In this document: positions 53,648-62,429 of the stretch, one piece after another
How the letters are laid out: every line of letters begins with the position of its first letter
Position numbering within the stretch: position 1 is the stretch's first letter
From: an uncultured Sphingobium sp.
GTDB lineage: Bacteria > Pseudomonadota > Alphaproteobacteria > Sphingomonadales > Sphingomonadaceae
Assembly (NCBI GenBank): GCA_946885845.1
Contig: CAMPHJ010000002.1
Coordinates: 1-64,000, forward strand
DNA length: 64,000 bases
Reading direction: 5' to 3'
Program-made: the position numbers and the translations under genes
The notes under the pieces: model-generated
Seen by the model: the letters and a program-made list of their open reading frames with translations, nothing else
The model's database searches: none
Told to the model about the DNA's origin: nothing

Positions 53648-54403
53648 ATGGATTTGCGCCCGCTTTGCCTCGTTTTGAGCCTCAGTATGGTCGGCTGCGG
53701 AGCGGTCGAGCGTGGTTCGGCGGACCGGTTCACGGCGAGTGGGGAACTGCTGGCGGTCAGCGGGGGCGATGCGGGCGCGCGCGGAGCCTGTATCACCTGT
53801 CACGGGATCGACGGGAGCGGCAATGGCGCGGGCACACCTCGCCTGGCCGGGCTGGACAGGGGCTATATGGCTGCACAGCTCGAAGCTTATGCCAGCGGAC
53901 GGCGGCGGCATCCCGAGATGGCGGTGATCGCGCGCAAACTGACGCCCGCGCAGCATGATGCAGTGTCGGCATATTATGCCACTATGACGCACCACCCGGC
54001 GTGGCAGAAGCTGCGTGGAACCCCTGCAGCACAAACCCTCTATCATCACGGCGACCCGGCGCGCGGACTCGCCGCCTGCGCGTCGTGCCATGGCGGTCGC
54101 GGGCAAGGCGTCGGCGCGGCCAATCCGCCGCTCGCGGGCCAGCCTGCCGACTATCTCGCGCATCAGCTCCAGCAATGGCGCGACAGCGCGCGCCGCAACG
54201 ATCCGCAAGGCGAGATGCGGCGGATCAGCCGGGCGCTCTCCCCTCAGGAATCCAAGGCTCTCGCGGCTTATGCGTCGTCTCTCCCCGCGGATCCTCCGCA
54301 TCGGGGATCTCTGGCAACATCCCGCGAAGCACATCGTGCCGATCCCAAAAATGATGCTTCAGTGCCGCAACCACATGCATCGGGATCACCACCAGCAAGG
54401 TGA
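53648..54403 (+). CDS. dihaem cytochrome c (c4-like) lipoprotein
   Basis: 251 residues. Signal MDLRPLCLVLSLSMVGCGAV with a lipobox ending at Cys17. Two cytochrome c domains: GACITCHGIDGSGNGAGTPR and AACASCHGGRGQGVGAANPP, each with the AGxPxxYxxxQLxxx motif of cytochrome c4 (DRGYMAAQLEAYASG; PADYLAHQLQQWRDS). Divergent from the oxidase operon, so it likely feeds that oxidase. Homology ends near residue 215; the last ~35 residues are polar and lie opposite the b561 gene end. A start 93 bases earlier is possible but lacks a signal. Confidence 0.85.
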   Translation: MDLRPLCLVLSLSMVGCGAVERGSADRFTASGELLAVSGGDAGARGACITCHGIDGSGNGAGTPRLAGLDRGYMAAQLEAYASGRRRHPEMAVIARKLTPAQHDAVSAYYATMTHHPAWQKLRGTPAAQTLYHHGDPARGLAACASCHGGRGQGVGAANPPLAGQPADYLAHQLQQWRDSARRNDPQGEMRRISRALSPQESKALAAYASSLPADPPHRGSLATSREAHRADPKNDASVPQPHASGSPPAR

Positions 54404-54902
54404 TGACGAGGGCAAGGTGCACATCCTCTGCCACGTCCATGATCCGCCAACGCGTTGTCAGCGATAGCTGGTCGAACGGCAGCTGCGGCCATGGGACAAT
54501 GCCGGCCAGATAAAGCGGCCCTGGCTCCGCGATCGACGACCACATCGCCCAGCCGCTCAGCGGCAACCCGAAAAAGGCGATGTAAAACACATAGTGGAGC
54601 GCATAGGCGGCCTTTGTCTGCCAACCCTGCCTGTCGGCATCGTTGACGGGGCCGGGGATCATCAGCCTCCATCCCAGCCGCCCCAGCGCGAGCATCAGGA
54701 TGGGAAGCCCGACGGCGCTATGGACCTGATAGGCGAGGAGCTTGTCGCCGCCCGCGGGTAGCCAGCTGCAATAATAACCCCAAGCGATCTGGAAGAGGAC
54801 CAGAAACGCCATCACCCAGTGAAAGGCGATGCCCACCGGCGAATAGCGGCTCCGCTCGGTATGGCCCCGCGCCCATTCGCGCAACGCGCCTATGACGCTC
54901 AT
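54225..54902 (-). CDS. cytochrome b561-type dihaem membrane protein
   Basis: 225 residues from MSVIGALREWARGHTERSRY. Four spans with haem His: VGIAFHWVMAFLVLFQIAWG, LLAYQVHSAVGLPILMLAL, ALHYVFYIAFFGLPLSGWAM and DVHLALVITLLVVIPMHVVA followed by ALKHHFWDRHDVLRGMLPE. It moves electrons between quinol and a periplasmic partner. The start overlaps the CtaG stop by four bases. The last ~35 residues are outside the fold and overlap the 3' end of the convergent cytochrome c gene by 179 bases. Confidence 0.87.
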   Translation of the reverse strand: MSVIGALREWARGHTERSRYSPVGIAFHWVMAFLVLFQIAWGYYCSWLPAGGDKLLAYQVHSAVGLPILMLALGRLGWRLMIPGPVNDADRQGWQTKAAYALHYVFYIAFFGLPLSGWAMWSSIAEPGPLYLAGIVPWPQLPFDQLSLTTRWRIMDVAEDVHLALVITLLVVIPMHVVAALKHHFWDRHDVLRGMLPEIPDAEDPRGETTHKPREPWIPEGRAPG

Positions 54903-55633
54903 GCTACGGTCGCCTGTTCGCGCGCGAACCAGCGGCCAAGCAGGGCGAGCGCGGCGGCGAGGTAAAGGCCCGCGCCGGGTGCCCACATGATCAGGCCCGC
55001 CAGCTGCTGATCCTCAAGCGGCGTAAGCCCCCATGCGAGCGGAGCGAGATAATGCGGCGCATAAAGCGGAGCTCCCGAGAAGGTCAGCAGCGCCCCCAGC
55101 AGCCCCATCTGCACCATCGTCGCCAGCAGCGCCGCGATCCCGCCGGTGACCGGTGCGGCCCGCACGGCGCGCCACAGCGCGAGCGCAGTTAACAACAGGC
55201 TCAACTGCATCACCCAGTAGACCGCATGGTTGGACAAAGCCGCTTCATAGGCGGGCGGCGCATGCCAAAGCCAGAAAGTGGCGGCGTGGACACCAGTCCA
55301 GAAGCCCCACCCGCCCGGCACGCGACGAACCGGCAACGACAGCGCCAGCAAGGGCGCGGCAAGCGCGGTCAGGGCGATATGGTGGACCGCACGGGCGGAG
55401 AACAAGGCGGAGGTGAGCGCGCAGAATGGCGAGACGAACAGCATTGCGAGGAGGGTCACCGCCGCCAGCAACATGCGCCGCTGGGTGGCGCTCGCGCTTC
55501 CCCACCGCCACCACGCCAGCGACAGTACAACAAGGCTCAGTACCAACAGCGGATCAAGATTCCATCGCGCAGCCACTTCCGTGGGACCGGGCGCGATCCC
55601 GCAATAGGGTATCCAGGTGATCGGCGTGCCCAT
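54899..55633 (-). CDS. ctaG: CtaG (caa3-type) cytochrome c oxidase assembly protein
   Basis: 244 residues from MGTPITWIPYCGIAPGPTEV. Seven spans; RMLLAAVTLLAMLFVSPFCA, SARAVHHIALTALAAPLLAL with the conserved His pair, FWLWHAPPAYEAALSNHAVY and DQQLAGLIMWAPGAGLYLAA are hallmarks of caa3_CtaG. It helps build the CuB site of caa3 oxidases. Coupled to the b561 gene (ATGA) and divergent from gcd, with a palindrome between. Confidence 0.88.
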   Translation of the reverse strand: MGTPITWIPYCGIAPGPTEVAARWNLDPLLVLSLVVLSLAWWRWGSASATQRRMLLAAVTLLAMLFVSPFCALTSALFSARAVHHIALTALAAPLLALSLPVRRVPGGWGFWTGVHAATFWLWHAPPAYEAALSNHAVYWVMQLSLLLTALALWRAVRAAPVTGGIAALLATMVQMGLLGALLTFSGAPLYAPHYLAPLAWGLTPLEDQQLAGLIMWAPGAGLYLAAALALLGRWFAREQATVA

Positions 55634-55674
55634 GCCCTTCGACAACTGCCCCTTCGAATTTGCCAGCCCAATGT

Positions 55675-55701
55675 GGAACCGATCGCAGCGGGGTCGGTTC
55701 C
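55675..55701. promoter_or_regulatory. 8-bp inverted repeat between ctaG and gcd
   Basis: GGAACCGA (55675-55682) and TCGGTTCC (55694-55701) are perfect inverted copies 11 bases apart, 19 bases before the gcd start and 41 before ctaG. It may be an operator shared by the divergent genes, or a 5' leader hairpin of gcd. Confidence 0.4.
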
Positions 55702-55720
55702 CTTGGAAACAGGAGGGAAC

Positions 55721-58138
55721 ATGCAGGATCATGAAACTGCCCGTCCCCGCGTTCGCTCGCTCTATGCCGCTACCGTAGGTGCCATCCTCGCCGTTGCGGG
55801 GGTTGTTCTGGCGATCGGGGGTGCGTGGCTCGCGTTTCTCGGCGGTTCGCCTTTCTACCTGATCGTCGGCGTCGGGCTGCTTGCGTCAGGTGTCCTGCTG
55901 ATGCGCAGCCGATTGCTTGGCGCTTGGTTTTATGGGGCGACATGGCTGCTCTCGATCCTGTGGGGCCTGGTTGAAGCAGGTCTCGACGGCTGGGGCTTGA
56001 TCCCGTTCGCGGTCGGCCCGACCATCCTCCTCGTCCTCGTACTGCTCACACTCCCCAAATTGGGAACCTTCCGCTGGCGCACCGCGATCGGTGCGTCCGG
56101 CCTCGCGATCTTCGCTCTCGTCATCGCGGGCTTCGCGATCTCGCGGATCAATCGCCCCGACGCAGGTGCATTGCCGGGCATGATCGCTTCGACCGTCGTC
56201 GACCCGTCGCCGATGCGCGCCGGCACCGACTGGCCAGCTTATGGTGGCACCTATGCCGCCCAGCGCTATTCGCCGTTGGGCCAGATCACCCCAGACAATG
56301 TAGGCAAGCTCGAGCGGGCATGGATCTACAACACTGGCGACATGCCGCAGGGCGATCCGACCGACAGCAAATATGGTGCGGAAACAACGCCGCTGAAGGT
56401 AGGTGACACGCTGTATCTATGTTCGGCGACCAACATCCTGATCGCGCTCGACCCCGCCACGGGGAAGCAGCGCTGGCGCTACGACCCGCAGGTATCGGAC
56501 AAGTGGATTCCCTATACCGCGGCCTGTCGCGGCGTCGCCTATTTCGCCGCACCGGGTGTGGGCGCGGACAGCGCGTGCGCGGCGCGGATAATCGAAGGAA
56601 CGCTGGACGGCCGCCTGATCGCGGTCGATGCGCGGACCGGAAAGCCCTGTTCGAACTTCGGATCGAACGGCGCGGTCGATATCAAGCGCGGCATGGGCGC
56701 GGTCGAGCCTGGCATGGTCTCAATCACCTCGCCGCCAACGATCGTTCAGGGCGTGATCGTGACCGGGCACCAGGTGTTGGACGGGCAGAAGCGCAGCGCG
56801 CCGTCGGGTGTGATTCAGGGCTTCGATGCCGTCACGGGCGAACTGCGCTGGGCATGGGACATGATGCATCCCGACCGGAACGGCTTGCCGCCCGAGGGTC
56901 AGGAATATGCACGCGGCACGCCCAATATGTGGACGATCGCGAGCGGCGACGAAGCGCTTGGCCTCGTCTATCTCCCGATGGGCAACAGCGCGGTCGACTA
57001 TTGGTCGGGCAGCCGCAGCCCGCAGGAGAATGCCTTCTCGACCTCGCTGGTCGCACTCGACGTCACGACGGGCAGGCCCCGCTGGCGGTTCCAGACGGTG
57101 CGGCGCGATGTGTGGGATTATGATCTTGGCGCGCAAGCTACGCTGGTCGACTTTCCCAGCGCTGCTGGTGCCATCCCGGCGCTGATCTTGCCCAGCAAGC
57201 AAGGCGATATCTATGTCCTCGACCGGCGTACGGGACAACCGCTGTTCCCCGTACAGGAACGCGCGGTTCCGCGAACGGGCGTGGAACCCCAACTTCGCAG
57301 CCCGACCCAGCCCTTCTCAAGCTATCACTCCCTCGCCTTTCCGGCGCTCAAGGAAAGCGACATGTGGGGCATGTCTCCGATCGACCAAATGATCTGCCGC
57401 ATCCAGTTCAAGCGCGCAGCCTATGACGGGCCCTATACGCCCCCTACAGCAGACAGGCGCTTCGTCCAGTATCCCGGCTATAATGGCGGCACCGACTGGG
57501 GCGGTATCGCGGTCGATCCGGTGCGCGGCGTGATCGTCGCCAACTATAACGACATGCCCAACTACAACCGCCTGGTGCCGCGCGCGGAGGCCGAACGAAA
57601 GGGCTTCCCCGCTCCGCGCGGCGAGGAGTCCGCGCGCGGCGGCGACATGGGTGAAGGCGGACATGGATCGCAGGATCCCCAGGCGGGCACCCCCTATGCC
57701 ATCGCGGTCAATCCCGGCTGGCGCCTGCCGCTCACCGGCCTGCTCTGCAAGCGTCCGCCCTATGGGGGCATCCGCGCGATCGACATGCGCACCGGCAGGA
57801 CAATCTGGGACCGCCCGTTCGGAACCGCGCGGCGCAACGGCCCCTGGGGCATTCCGTCAATGCTGCCGGTGAATATCGGTACGCCCAACAACGGCGGCGC
57901 GGTCGTCACCGCCGGCGGACTTATCTTCATCGCCGCCGCGACCGACAATCTCATCCGAGCGATCGACATCCGCACTGGCGAGACGCTGTGGCAGGACACG
58001 CTTCCCGCAGGAGGACAGGCGACCCCATCGGTCTATGAGGTCAATGGCAAGCAATATCTGGTGATCATGGCCGGCGGTCATCACTTCATGGAGACACCGA
58101 TCGGCGACGCGCTGGTCGCATATGCGCTGCCGGACTGA
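55721..58138 (+). CDS. gcd: membrane-bound PQQ-dependent glucose dehydrogenase
   Basis: 805 residues, close to the ~800 of Gcd. Five N-terminal spans (LYAATVGAILAVAGVVLAIG and following) form the ubiquinone-linked anchor; the periplasmic beta-propeller starts at DWPAYGGTYAAQRYSPLGQI and shows propeller repeats (ALDPATGKQRWRYDPQ, AIDIRTGETLWQDTL), RRDVWDYDLGAQATLVDFPS and GNSAVDYWSGSRSPQEN. It oxidises glucose to gluconolactone outside the cytoplasm and passes electrons to quinone. AGGAGG precedes the ATG. PQQ synthesis genes are not in the window. Confidence 0.93.
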   Translation: MQDHETARPRVRSLYAATVGAILAVAGVVLAIGGAWLAFLGGSPFYLIVGVGLLASGVLLMRSRLLGAWFYGATWLLSILWGLVEAGLDGWGLIPFAVGPTILLVLVLLTLPKLGTFRWRTAIGASGLAIFALVIAGFAISRINRPDAGALPGMIASTVVDPSPMRAGTDWPAYGGTYAAQRYSPLGQITPDNVGKLERAWIYNTGDMPQGDPTDSKYGAETTPLKVGDTLYLCSATNILIALDPATGKQRWRYDPQVSDKWIPYTAACRGVAYFAAPGVGADSACAARIIEGTLDGRLIAVDARTGKPCSNFGSNGAVDIKRGMGAVEPGMVSITSPPTIVQGVIVTGHQVLDGQKRSAPSGVIQGFDAVTGELRWAWDMMHPDRNGLPPEGQEYARGTPNMWTIASGDEALGLVYLPMGNSAVDYWSGSRSPQENAFSTSLVALDVTTGRPRWRFQTVRRDVWDYDLGAQATLVDFPSAAGAIPALILPSKQGDIYVLDRRTGQPLFPVQERAVPRTGVEPQLRSPTQPFSSYHSLAFPALKESDMWGMSPIDQMICRIQFKRAAYDGPYTPPTADRRFVQYPGYNGGTDWGGIAVDPVRGVIVANYNDMPNYNRLVPRAEAERKGFPAPRGEESARGGDMGEGGHGSQDPQAGTPYAIAVNPGWRLPLTGLLCKRPPYGGIRAIDMRTGRTIWDRPFGTARRNGPWGIPSMLPVNIGTPNNGGAVVTAGGLIFIAAATDNLIRAIDIRTGETLWQDTLPAGGQATPSVYEVNGKQYLVIMAGGHHFMETPIGDALVAYALPD

Positions 58139-58157
58139 CCGCGAGGCATTCCTGTGA

Positions 58158-58778
58158 TCACATTCGGGATGCTGACGCTCCCGCTGCTTGTCGGGATGTT
58201 CGCGGTCGCAATCCATCCCGCACCACAAGCGCGAGGCCAAAGGCAGCGATCGCGGCCATTGGCGCTGTCGTGGCCAGCGGCACCAGTTCAAGCGGCGGGA
58301 CGGTAAGCGCCAGTAAGATGATCGCTCCGGCCGCCGCGCGCACGAAGCGACCGTTTGTCAGTATCGGCAGTCGTCCGTGGAACCAACGATCCATGCGCTG
58401 CGCCACGGGCCGCATCTTCCGGGCCGCCTTCGCTACCTTGGCGGAGGATATGGAACGCCTTTCGACAAAGCCGGGAAGCCACAGATGCTTGCGCCCGAAA
58501 AGCAGCTGCCCCGCGATCAGGATGATGAGAGCTGCCATCGCCGTCGGCAGTCCCGGCACCGCGCCGATTGGAGAAATGTCGATCAGCGGCAGAATAATCA
58601 GAAAAGGGCCGTAGCTGCGACGACCCAGTGCTTCCACGACGCCGCCCAGCGATACGTTGTCGCCGCTTGAGGCAAGCTCATCGAGACGGTCAAGAATATC
58701 AGTGACCCCCTTGGGGCCGTTCGCGGCCTCATCCTGCTCGCGATTGAGGGCGGCGCTTGGGTCCGAACGGCTCGTCAT
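58158..58778 (-). CDS. ExoD-family exopolysaccharide synthesis protein
   Basis: 206 residues. A soluble N-terminus with GVTDILDRLDELASSGDNVS, then GVVEALGRRSYGPFLIILPL, IDISPIGAVPGLPTAMAALI and GRKHLWLPGFVERRSIS, the ExoD core with several spans. ExoD affects exopolysaccharide production and alkaline tolerance in rhizobia; the mechanism is unknown. ATG overlaps the stop of the small upstream gene (ATGA). Convergent with gcd, 19 bases apart. Confidence 0.8.
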   Translation of the reverse strand: MTSRSDPSAALNREQDEAANGPKGVTDILDRLDELASSGDNVSLGGVVEALGRRSYGPFLIILPLIDISPIGAVPGLPTAMAALIILIAGQLLFGRKHLWLPGFVERRSISSAKVAKAARKMRPVAQRMDRWFHGRLPILTNGRFVRAAAGAIILLALTVPPLELVPLATTAPMAAIAAFGLALVVRDGLRPRTSRQAAGASASRM

Positions 58779-58963
58779 CGGGCTGCGAAGTTCAGCAATA
58801 TCGCGAGCAGGACAAAGCCCACCAGACCAGCGATGAAGATGATCCGGCGTCTGCGCGTGCGCAGGATGATCTCGCCGCCGCGAACCTGCTCCGCGCTGTA
58901 GTGGGGCGCCGTCGCCTTGGCAGCGGGTTCTGCTCTGGTCTTGCCGACGTCGTGCCGTCCCAT
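58775..58963 (-). CDS. small single-span membrane protein
   Basis: 62 residues: MGRHDVGKTRAEPAAKATAP, HYSAEQVRGGEIILRTRRRR and one C-terminal span IIFIAGLVGFVLLAILLNF. Translationally coupled to the ExoD gene. The GxIILRTRRRRxIFIAGL pattern recurs in alphaproteobacteria under various names; function unknown. Confidence 0.65.
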   Translation of the reverse strand: MGRHDVGKTRAEPAAKATAPHYSAEQVRGGEIILRTRRRRIIFIAGLVGFVLLAILLNFAAR

Positions 58964-59064
58964 CCATTTATCCTTGCATCAGAGCCTATAAAGGCTGGCT
59001 AGGTATGCACTGGCTCAGCCTCCATGGGAGGGCAGCGAGGCTGCGCTGCCCAGATTATGATTGG

Positions 59065-59499
59065 TCACCAACTCTGGATCGACTGCGAATGCTGATCGCT
59101 TGGGCGCGCAATCTGGCCCAGCGCCTGCCCGGCATCGCCACTATCCGCCAGATCGCTGATGGAGACAATGCCGACGAGCCTCTTGTCCCGGTCAACTACC
59201 GGAAGGCGCCGAACCTGAATGTCGCTCATGTTATCGAGCACGTCGTCCACATCTTCATCATCGTAACAATATGCGACCTCGGCGCTCATCACCTCACGGA
59301 TGTTGGTTTCGGGTGGGCGACCCGCCGCCACACCGCGCACCGCGATATCTCGATCGGTCACAATGCCGATCAACCGGTCATTGTCCGCTACCGGCAGAAA
59401 ACCTGCATCGATGTCGGCCATGACCTGGGCGGCCGACTGCATTGTATTGTCGGGACTTGCCACGCGAACACCCCGGCTCATGCATTCACTGATCTTCAT
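59065..59499 (-). CDS. CBS-domain pair protein
   Basis: 144 residues from MKISECMSRGVRVASPDNTM. Two CBS motifs: AAQVMADIDAGFLPVADNDR with GIVTDRDIAVRGVA, and DDVLDNMSDIQVRRLPVVDR with GIVSISDLAD. Stand-alone CBS pairs bind adenosyl nucleotides and sense energy state. A start nine codons upstream is possible. Stands alone on the minus strand. Confidence 0.87.
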   Translation of the reverse strand: MKISECMSRGVRVASPDNTMQSAAQVMADIDAGFLPVADNDRLIGIVTDRDIAVRGVAAGRPPETNIREVMSAEVAYCYDDEDVDDVLDNMSDIQVRRLPVVDRDKRLVGIVSISDLADSGDAGQALGQIARPSDQHSQSIQSW

Positions 59500-59680
59500 G
59501 GCAATTCTCCATTTGTGGGCTGACAATTTTTCGCTGCCGTTGGGTTGATGCAGCTAGCCACCCGATGTTCCCTGCATTGTGACGAGACGCGCAAAGGCCG
59601 GGATAGGTTCAGTCCGCAGTGGTGTAAGGCTATAACCCAGGTTGGGCGCGGTTTTGATTCAGCAGATAGGAGAGTTGCGC

Positions 59681-61675
59681 TTACGCAAGCCTGCGACTTT
59701 GGCGGAATCGAGCATAGCGATTCAGGAGATCGTTGATCAGCTGATGGTCGGAATAGCCGGTGACATCATGAGCCTGGTCACTGTCCGAACTATGCGCCAT
59801 GGCCCGATAATGGAGAGGCTCGGTAGGGATTTGTCTTCGCGGCTCGGCAAATGCAAAGCTCGGTGCCCGGAATCCTCGCGCGCGAAGCATATAACGAAAA
59901 TCGCCCCGTTCCCCGTGTGGCACATGAAACGAAATATGAGACTCGTCCTGGTCGATCTTTGGGACGAGGCCATTTTCCCGCATTTGCTCCGCAACAGCGT
60001 TGAGGGCGGGCCGCGCAATATCCTCCAGGAATGTCGAGATTTCATCCTGCTCATGATAGTGGGTAATGCTGGCAAGACGCTGCTGCCAACCGGGACCCTC
60101 GACATTCGCTGGCGGCGCGTCGGCGGCAATCGACAAATCCATCGCCAGTCCGCTTCCTTCCATCTGCAACGCCCGCAACAGCCCATAGCAGATAACAACC
60201 ATCACGATCGCAAACGGCAGTGCGCTCGCGATCGCGGCGGTCTGCAGCGCCTCCAGCCCACCGGCGAGCAGCAGCACTGCCGCTACCACGCCTGCGGAGA
60301 TTGCCCAGAATACGCGTTGCCACACCGGCGAGTTCTCCTCTGCACCTGAAGTGATCATGTCCATCACCAGCGCGCCGGAATCGGCCGAAGTTACGAAGAA
60401 GGTTATGACCAGCAGCGTCGCAATGCCCGAGGCAATGGCCGAGAAGGGCAAATGCTCCAGCGTCTCGAAGAGCGCCACCGGCATGTTGCTGACGGCCGTG
60501 GTGGCGATATCCGCGCTACCGCGCAAGTCCATGTCGATGGCGGTGTTCCCAAAGACAGTCATCCAGAAGAAGGTGAAAAGGGACGGCACCAGCAGTACGC
60601 CGCTCACGAATTCGCGAATGGTGCGTCCCCGCGAAATCCGGGCGATGAACATCCCGACGAAGGGCGACCATGATATCCACCAGCCCCAGTAGAAGAGCGT
60701 CCAGTCGCCGAACCAGTCATTGGGTTCATAGGCGTACATACGGAATGTCCGCTGCACGAGATTGCCAAAATAGGCGCCGACATTCTGAACATAGGCCTGC
60801 AGCAGAAAGATCGTCGAACCGGCGATGAGCACGAAGGCGAGCAGCGATATCGCAAGAATGATGTTAAGTTCAGACAGACGTTTGATGCCCTTGTCGAGCC
60901 CGGCGACAGCAGACAGCGTCGCAAGGCCCGTTATCGCCGCGATCAGGACGATCTGGACCAGCGGGCCGGTGGGCAGGCCAAAAAGGTGGTTGAACCCAGC
61001 ATTGACCTGAAGCACGCCGAACCCGAGCGAAGTGGCGACGCCGAACATCGTTCCCAGGACCGCGAAGATGTCGATTGCATACCCGATGGGGCCGTGAATA
61101 CGTTGCCCGATCAGGGGAAACAGCGCCGAGCGGATAGTGAGCGGCAGTCCCCGGCGGAACGAAAAATAGGCGAGCGCCAGCCCGACGACAATATAGATCG
61201 CCCAGGCATGCAACCCCCAGTGAAAGAAGGTCAGTACCATAGCCTGTCGCGCGGCCTCGATCGTCTGCCCTTCTCCAACAGGCGGGCGCGCATAATGCTG
61301 GATTGGCTCAGCGACCCCGAAGAAGAGCAATCCAATGCCCATTCCGGCGCTGAACAGCATCGCGAACCATGAAATATAGCTATATTCCGGCTCGCTCTCG
61401 TCGGGTCCTAGCTTCACATCACCATAGCGGCTGCACATCAAAAATAGCACGAAAAGCAGGAAACCGGCGACAGCAACGACATAGAACCAGCCAAAATCGA
61501 TGATGATCAGCGACTGAAGCGCGGCGAACAGACGGGCCGCTCGCTCAGTGAAAAGTGCGCCAAACAGCACAAACAGGATAATCAGCGTCGCCGAGATGAA
61601 GAATACTGGCGGATTGACCCTTATCCCGGACCTATTGGCGGTTGCTGAAAAGGGCGTCCTATCGGGTTCGTCCAT
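59681..61675 (-). CDS. betT: BCCT-family transporter, BetT-like choline/betaine uptake
   Basis: 664 residues with 12 spans and a ~150-residue cytoplasmic tail as in BetT (677). Signatures: SWFAMLFSAGMGIGLLFFGV, AEPIQHYARPP, FFHWGLHAWAIYIVVGLAL, FYWGWWISWSPFVGMFIARI and SRGRTIREF. It imports choline, betaine or a related ammonium compound with H+ or Na+ for osmoprotection. The tail resembles BetT's regulatory domain (DRDE..DVxF-like EDESHISFHVPHGERGDF region). No betABI genes are nearby. Confidence 0.87.
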   Translation of the reverse strand: MDEPDRTPFSATANRSGIRVNPPVFFISATLIILFVLFGALFTERAARLFAALQSLIIIDFGWFYVVAVAGFLLFVLFLMCSRYGDVKLGPDESEPEYSYISWFAMLFSAGMGIGLLFFGVAEPIQHYARPPVGEGQTIEAARQAMVLTFFHWGLHAWAIYIVVGLALAYFSFRRGLPLTIRSALFPLIGQRIHGPIGYAIDIFAVLGTMFGVATSLGFGVLQVNAGFNHLFGLPTGPLVQIVLIAAITGLATLSAVAGLDKGIKRLSELNIILAISLLAFVLIAGSTIFLLQAYVQNVGAYFGNLVQRTFRMYAYEPNDWFGDWTLFYWGWWISWSPFVGMFIARISRGRTIREFVSGVLLVPSLFTFFWMTVFGNTAIDMDLRGSADIATTAVSNMPVALFETLEHLPFSAIASGIATLLVITFFVTSADSGALVMDMITSGAEENSPVWQRVFWAISAGVVAAVLLLAGGLEALQTAAIASALPFAIVMVVICYGLLRALQMEGSGLAMDLSIAADAPPANVEGPGWQQRLASITHYHEQDEISTFLEDIARPALNAVAEQMRENGLVPKIDQDESHISFHVPHGERGDFRYMLRARGFRAPSFAFAEPRRQIPTEPLHYRAMAHSSDSDQAHDVTGYSDHQLINDLLNRYARFRQSRRLA

Positions 61676-62182
61676 GGCAGGTCCGATCCTCTTGCAACAT
61701 GACGATCAAGCGGAAACGTGAGGGAGGCATGGCTAGTTTCCTCCTCATGAGAAGACAAGCGCTTCACGCAGTCGCAGTGGACTGAATGCGGCCACCGACG
61801 ACCATGTGAGCGTATACCCAATTTCATGAGGATGGCAGATTTCCTTTGACCTCCGGCGGAACCTTTCTGACCGCTTTATCAGCCAGCGTCAGTCAGCCCA
61901 CGATGCCATTGTACAAAGCGGGAGCATCCGCTCCCGCCGAAAGCCGTCATTCAAGTAGTGAACCAGGACCGACGGCTTTGTCCCAGCTGCCGCCTGCCGG
62001 TGTCGACCCTTCTTTGCCGTACAGCACCTAATTTGTCAGTCCCAGCTGCGGACGGTCTGGTTTTTCGTGCCAAACGCCTGCAGTTGGCCGTGGCAGGCCG
62101 GTAGGTTTTGGACACACATACTCGCGACGCTGATGCCCCCCTCACCGTCGGCAAAGCGTAGGCATCCGGTGAAGACCGCAGA
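61676..62182. other. gene-free region upstream of betT
   Basis: About 507 bases. It must hold the betT promoter. GGAAAC (61712-61717) and GTTTCC (61736-61741) form a loose inverted repeat near its start. The remainder contains short strings like other decayed intergenic DNA (GACGGTCTGGTTTTTCGTGCC region near 62055). No open frame with family traits. Confidence 0.35.
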
Positions 62183-62404
62183 CTACCGGTGATCGCGTCT
62201 ATGCTCGCCGAGCAGGTCGCGGAGGCACTCTATACCATCTTCGGACAAGGCCAGCACGGCATGCTCTTGGGTGCCGTAAACCCAGATAACTCCGTCTTCG
62301 GTGTCCATCTGCTCAGTGAGCTCGTGGAGCAGGTCCTCGCTTTCGTCCCATTCTTGGGCGACTTTCGCGAGGGTTGTCACTGCGTAGACCTTGTTCCGCT
62401 GCAT
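62183..62404 (-). CDS. small conserved protein at the broken end of the IS66 element
   Basis: 73 residues: MQRNKVYAVTTLAKVAQEWD, ESEDLLHELTEQMDTEDGVI, WVYGTQEHAVLALSEDGIEC and LRDLLGEHRRDHR. Acidic, with a beta-alpha look and no named family. GGAG lies 14 bases before the ATG. The frame is accidentally open into the transposase fragment upstream, producing a chimeric 390-codon frame, but sequence character changes at about 62430. Confidence 0.6.
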   Translation of the reverse strand: MQRNKVYAVTTLAKVAQEWDESEDLLHELTEQMDTEDGVIWVYGTQEHAVLALSEDGIECLRDLLGEHRRDHR

Positions 62405-62429
62405 TAGGCTGCCAACTCCTCTACCGTAG

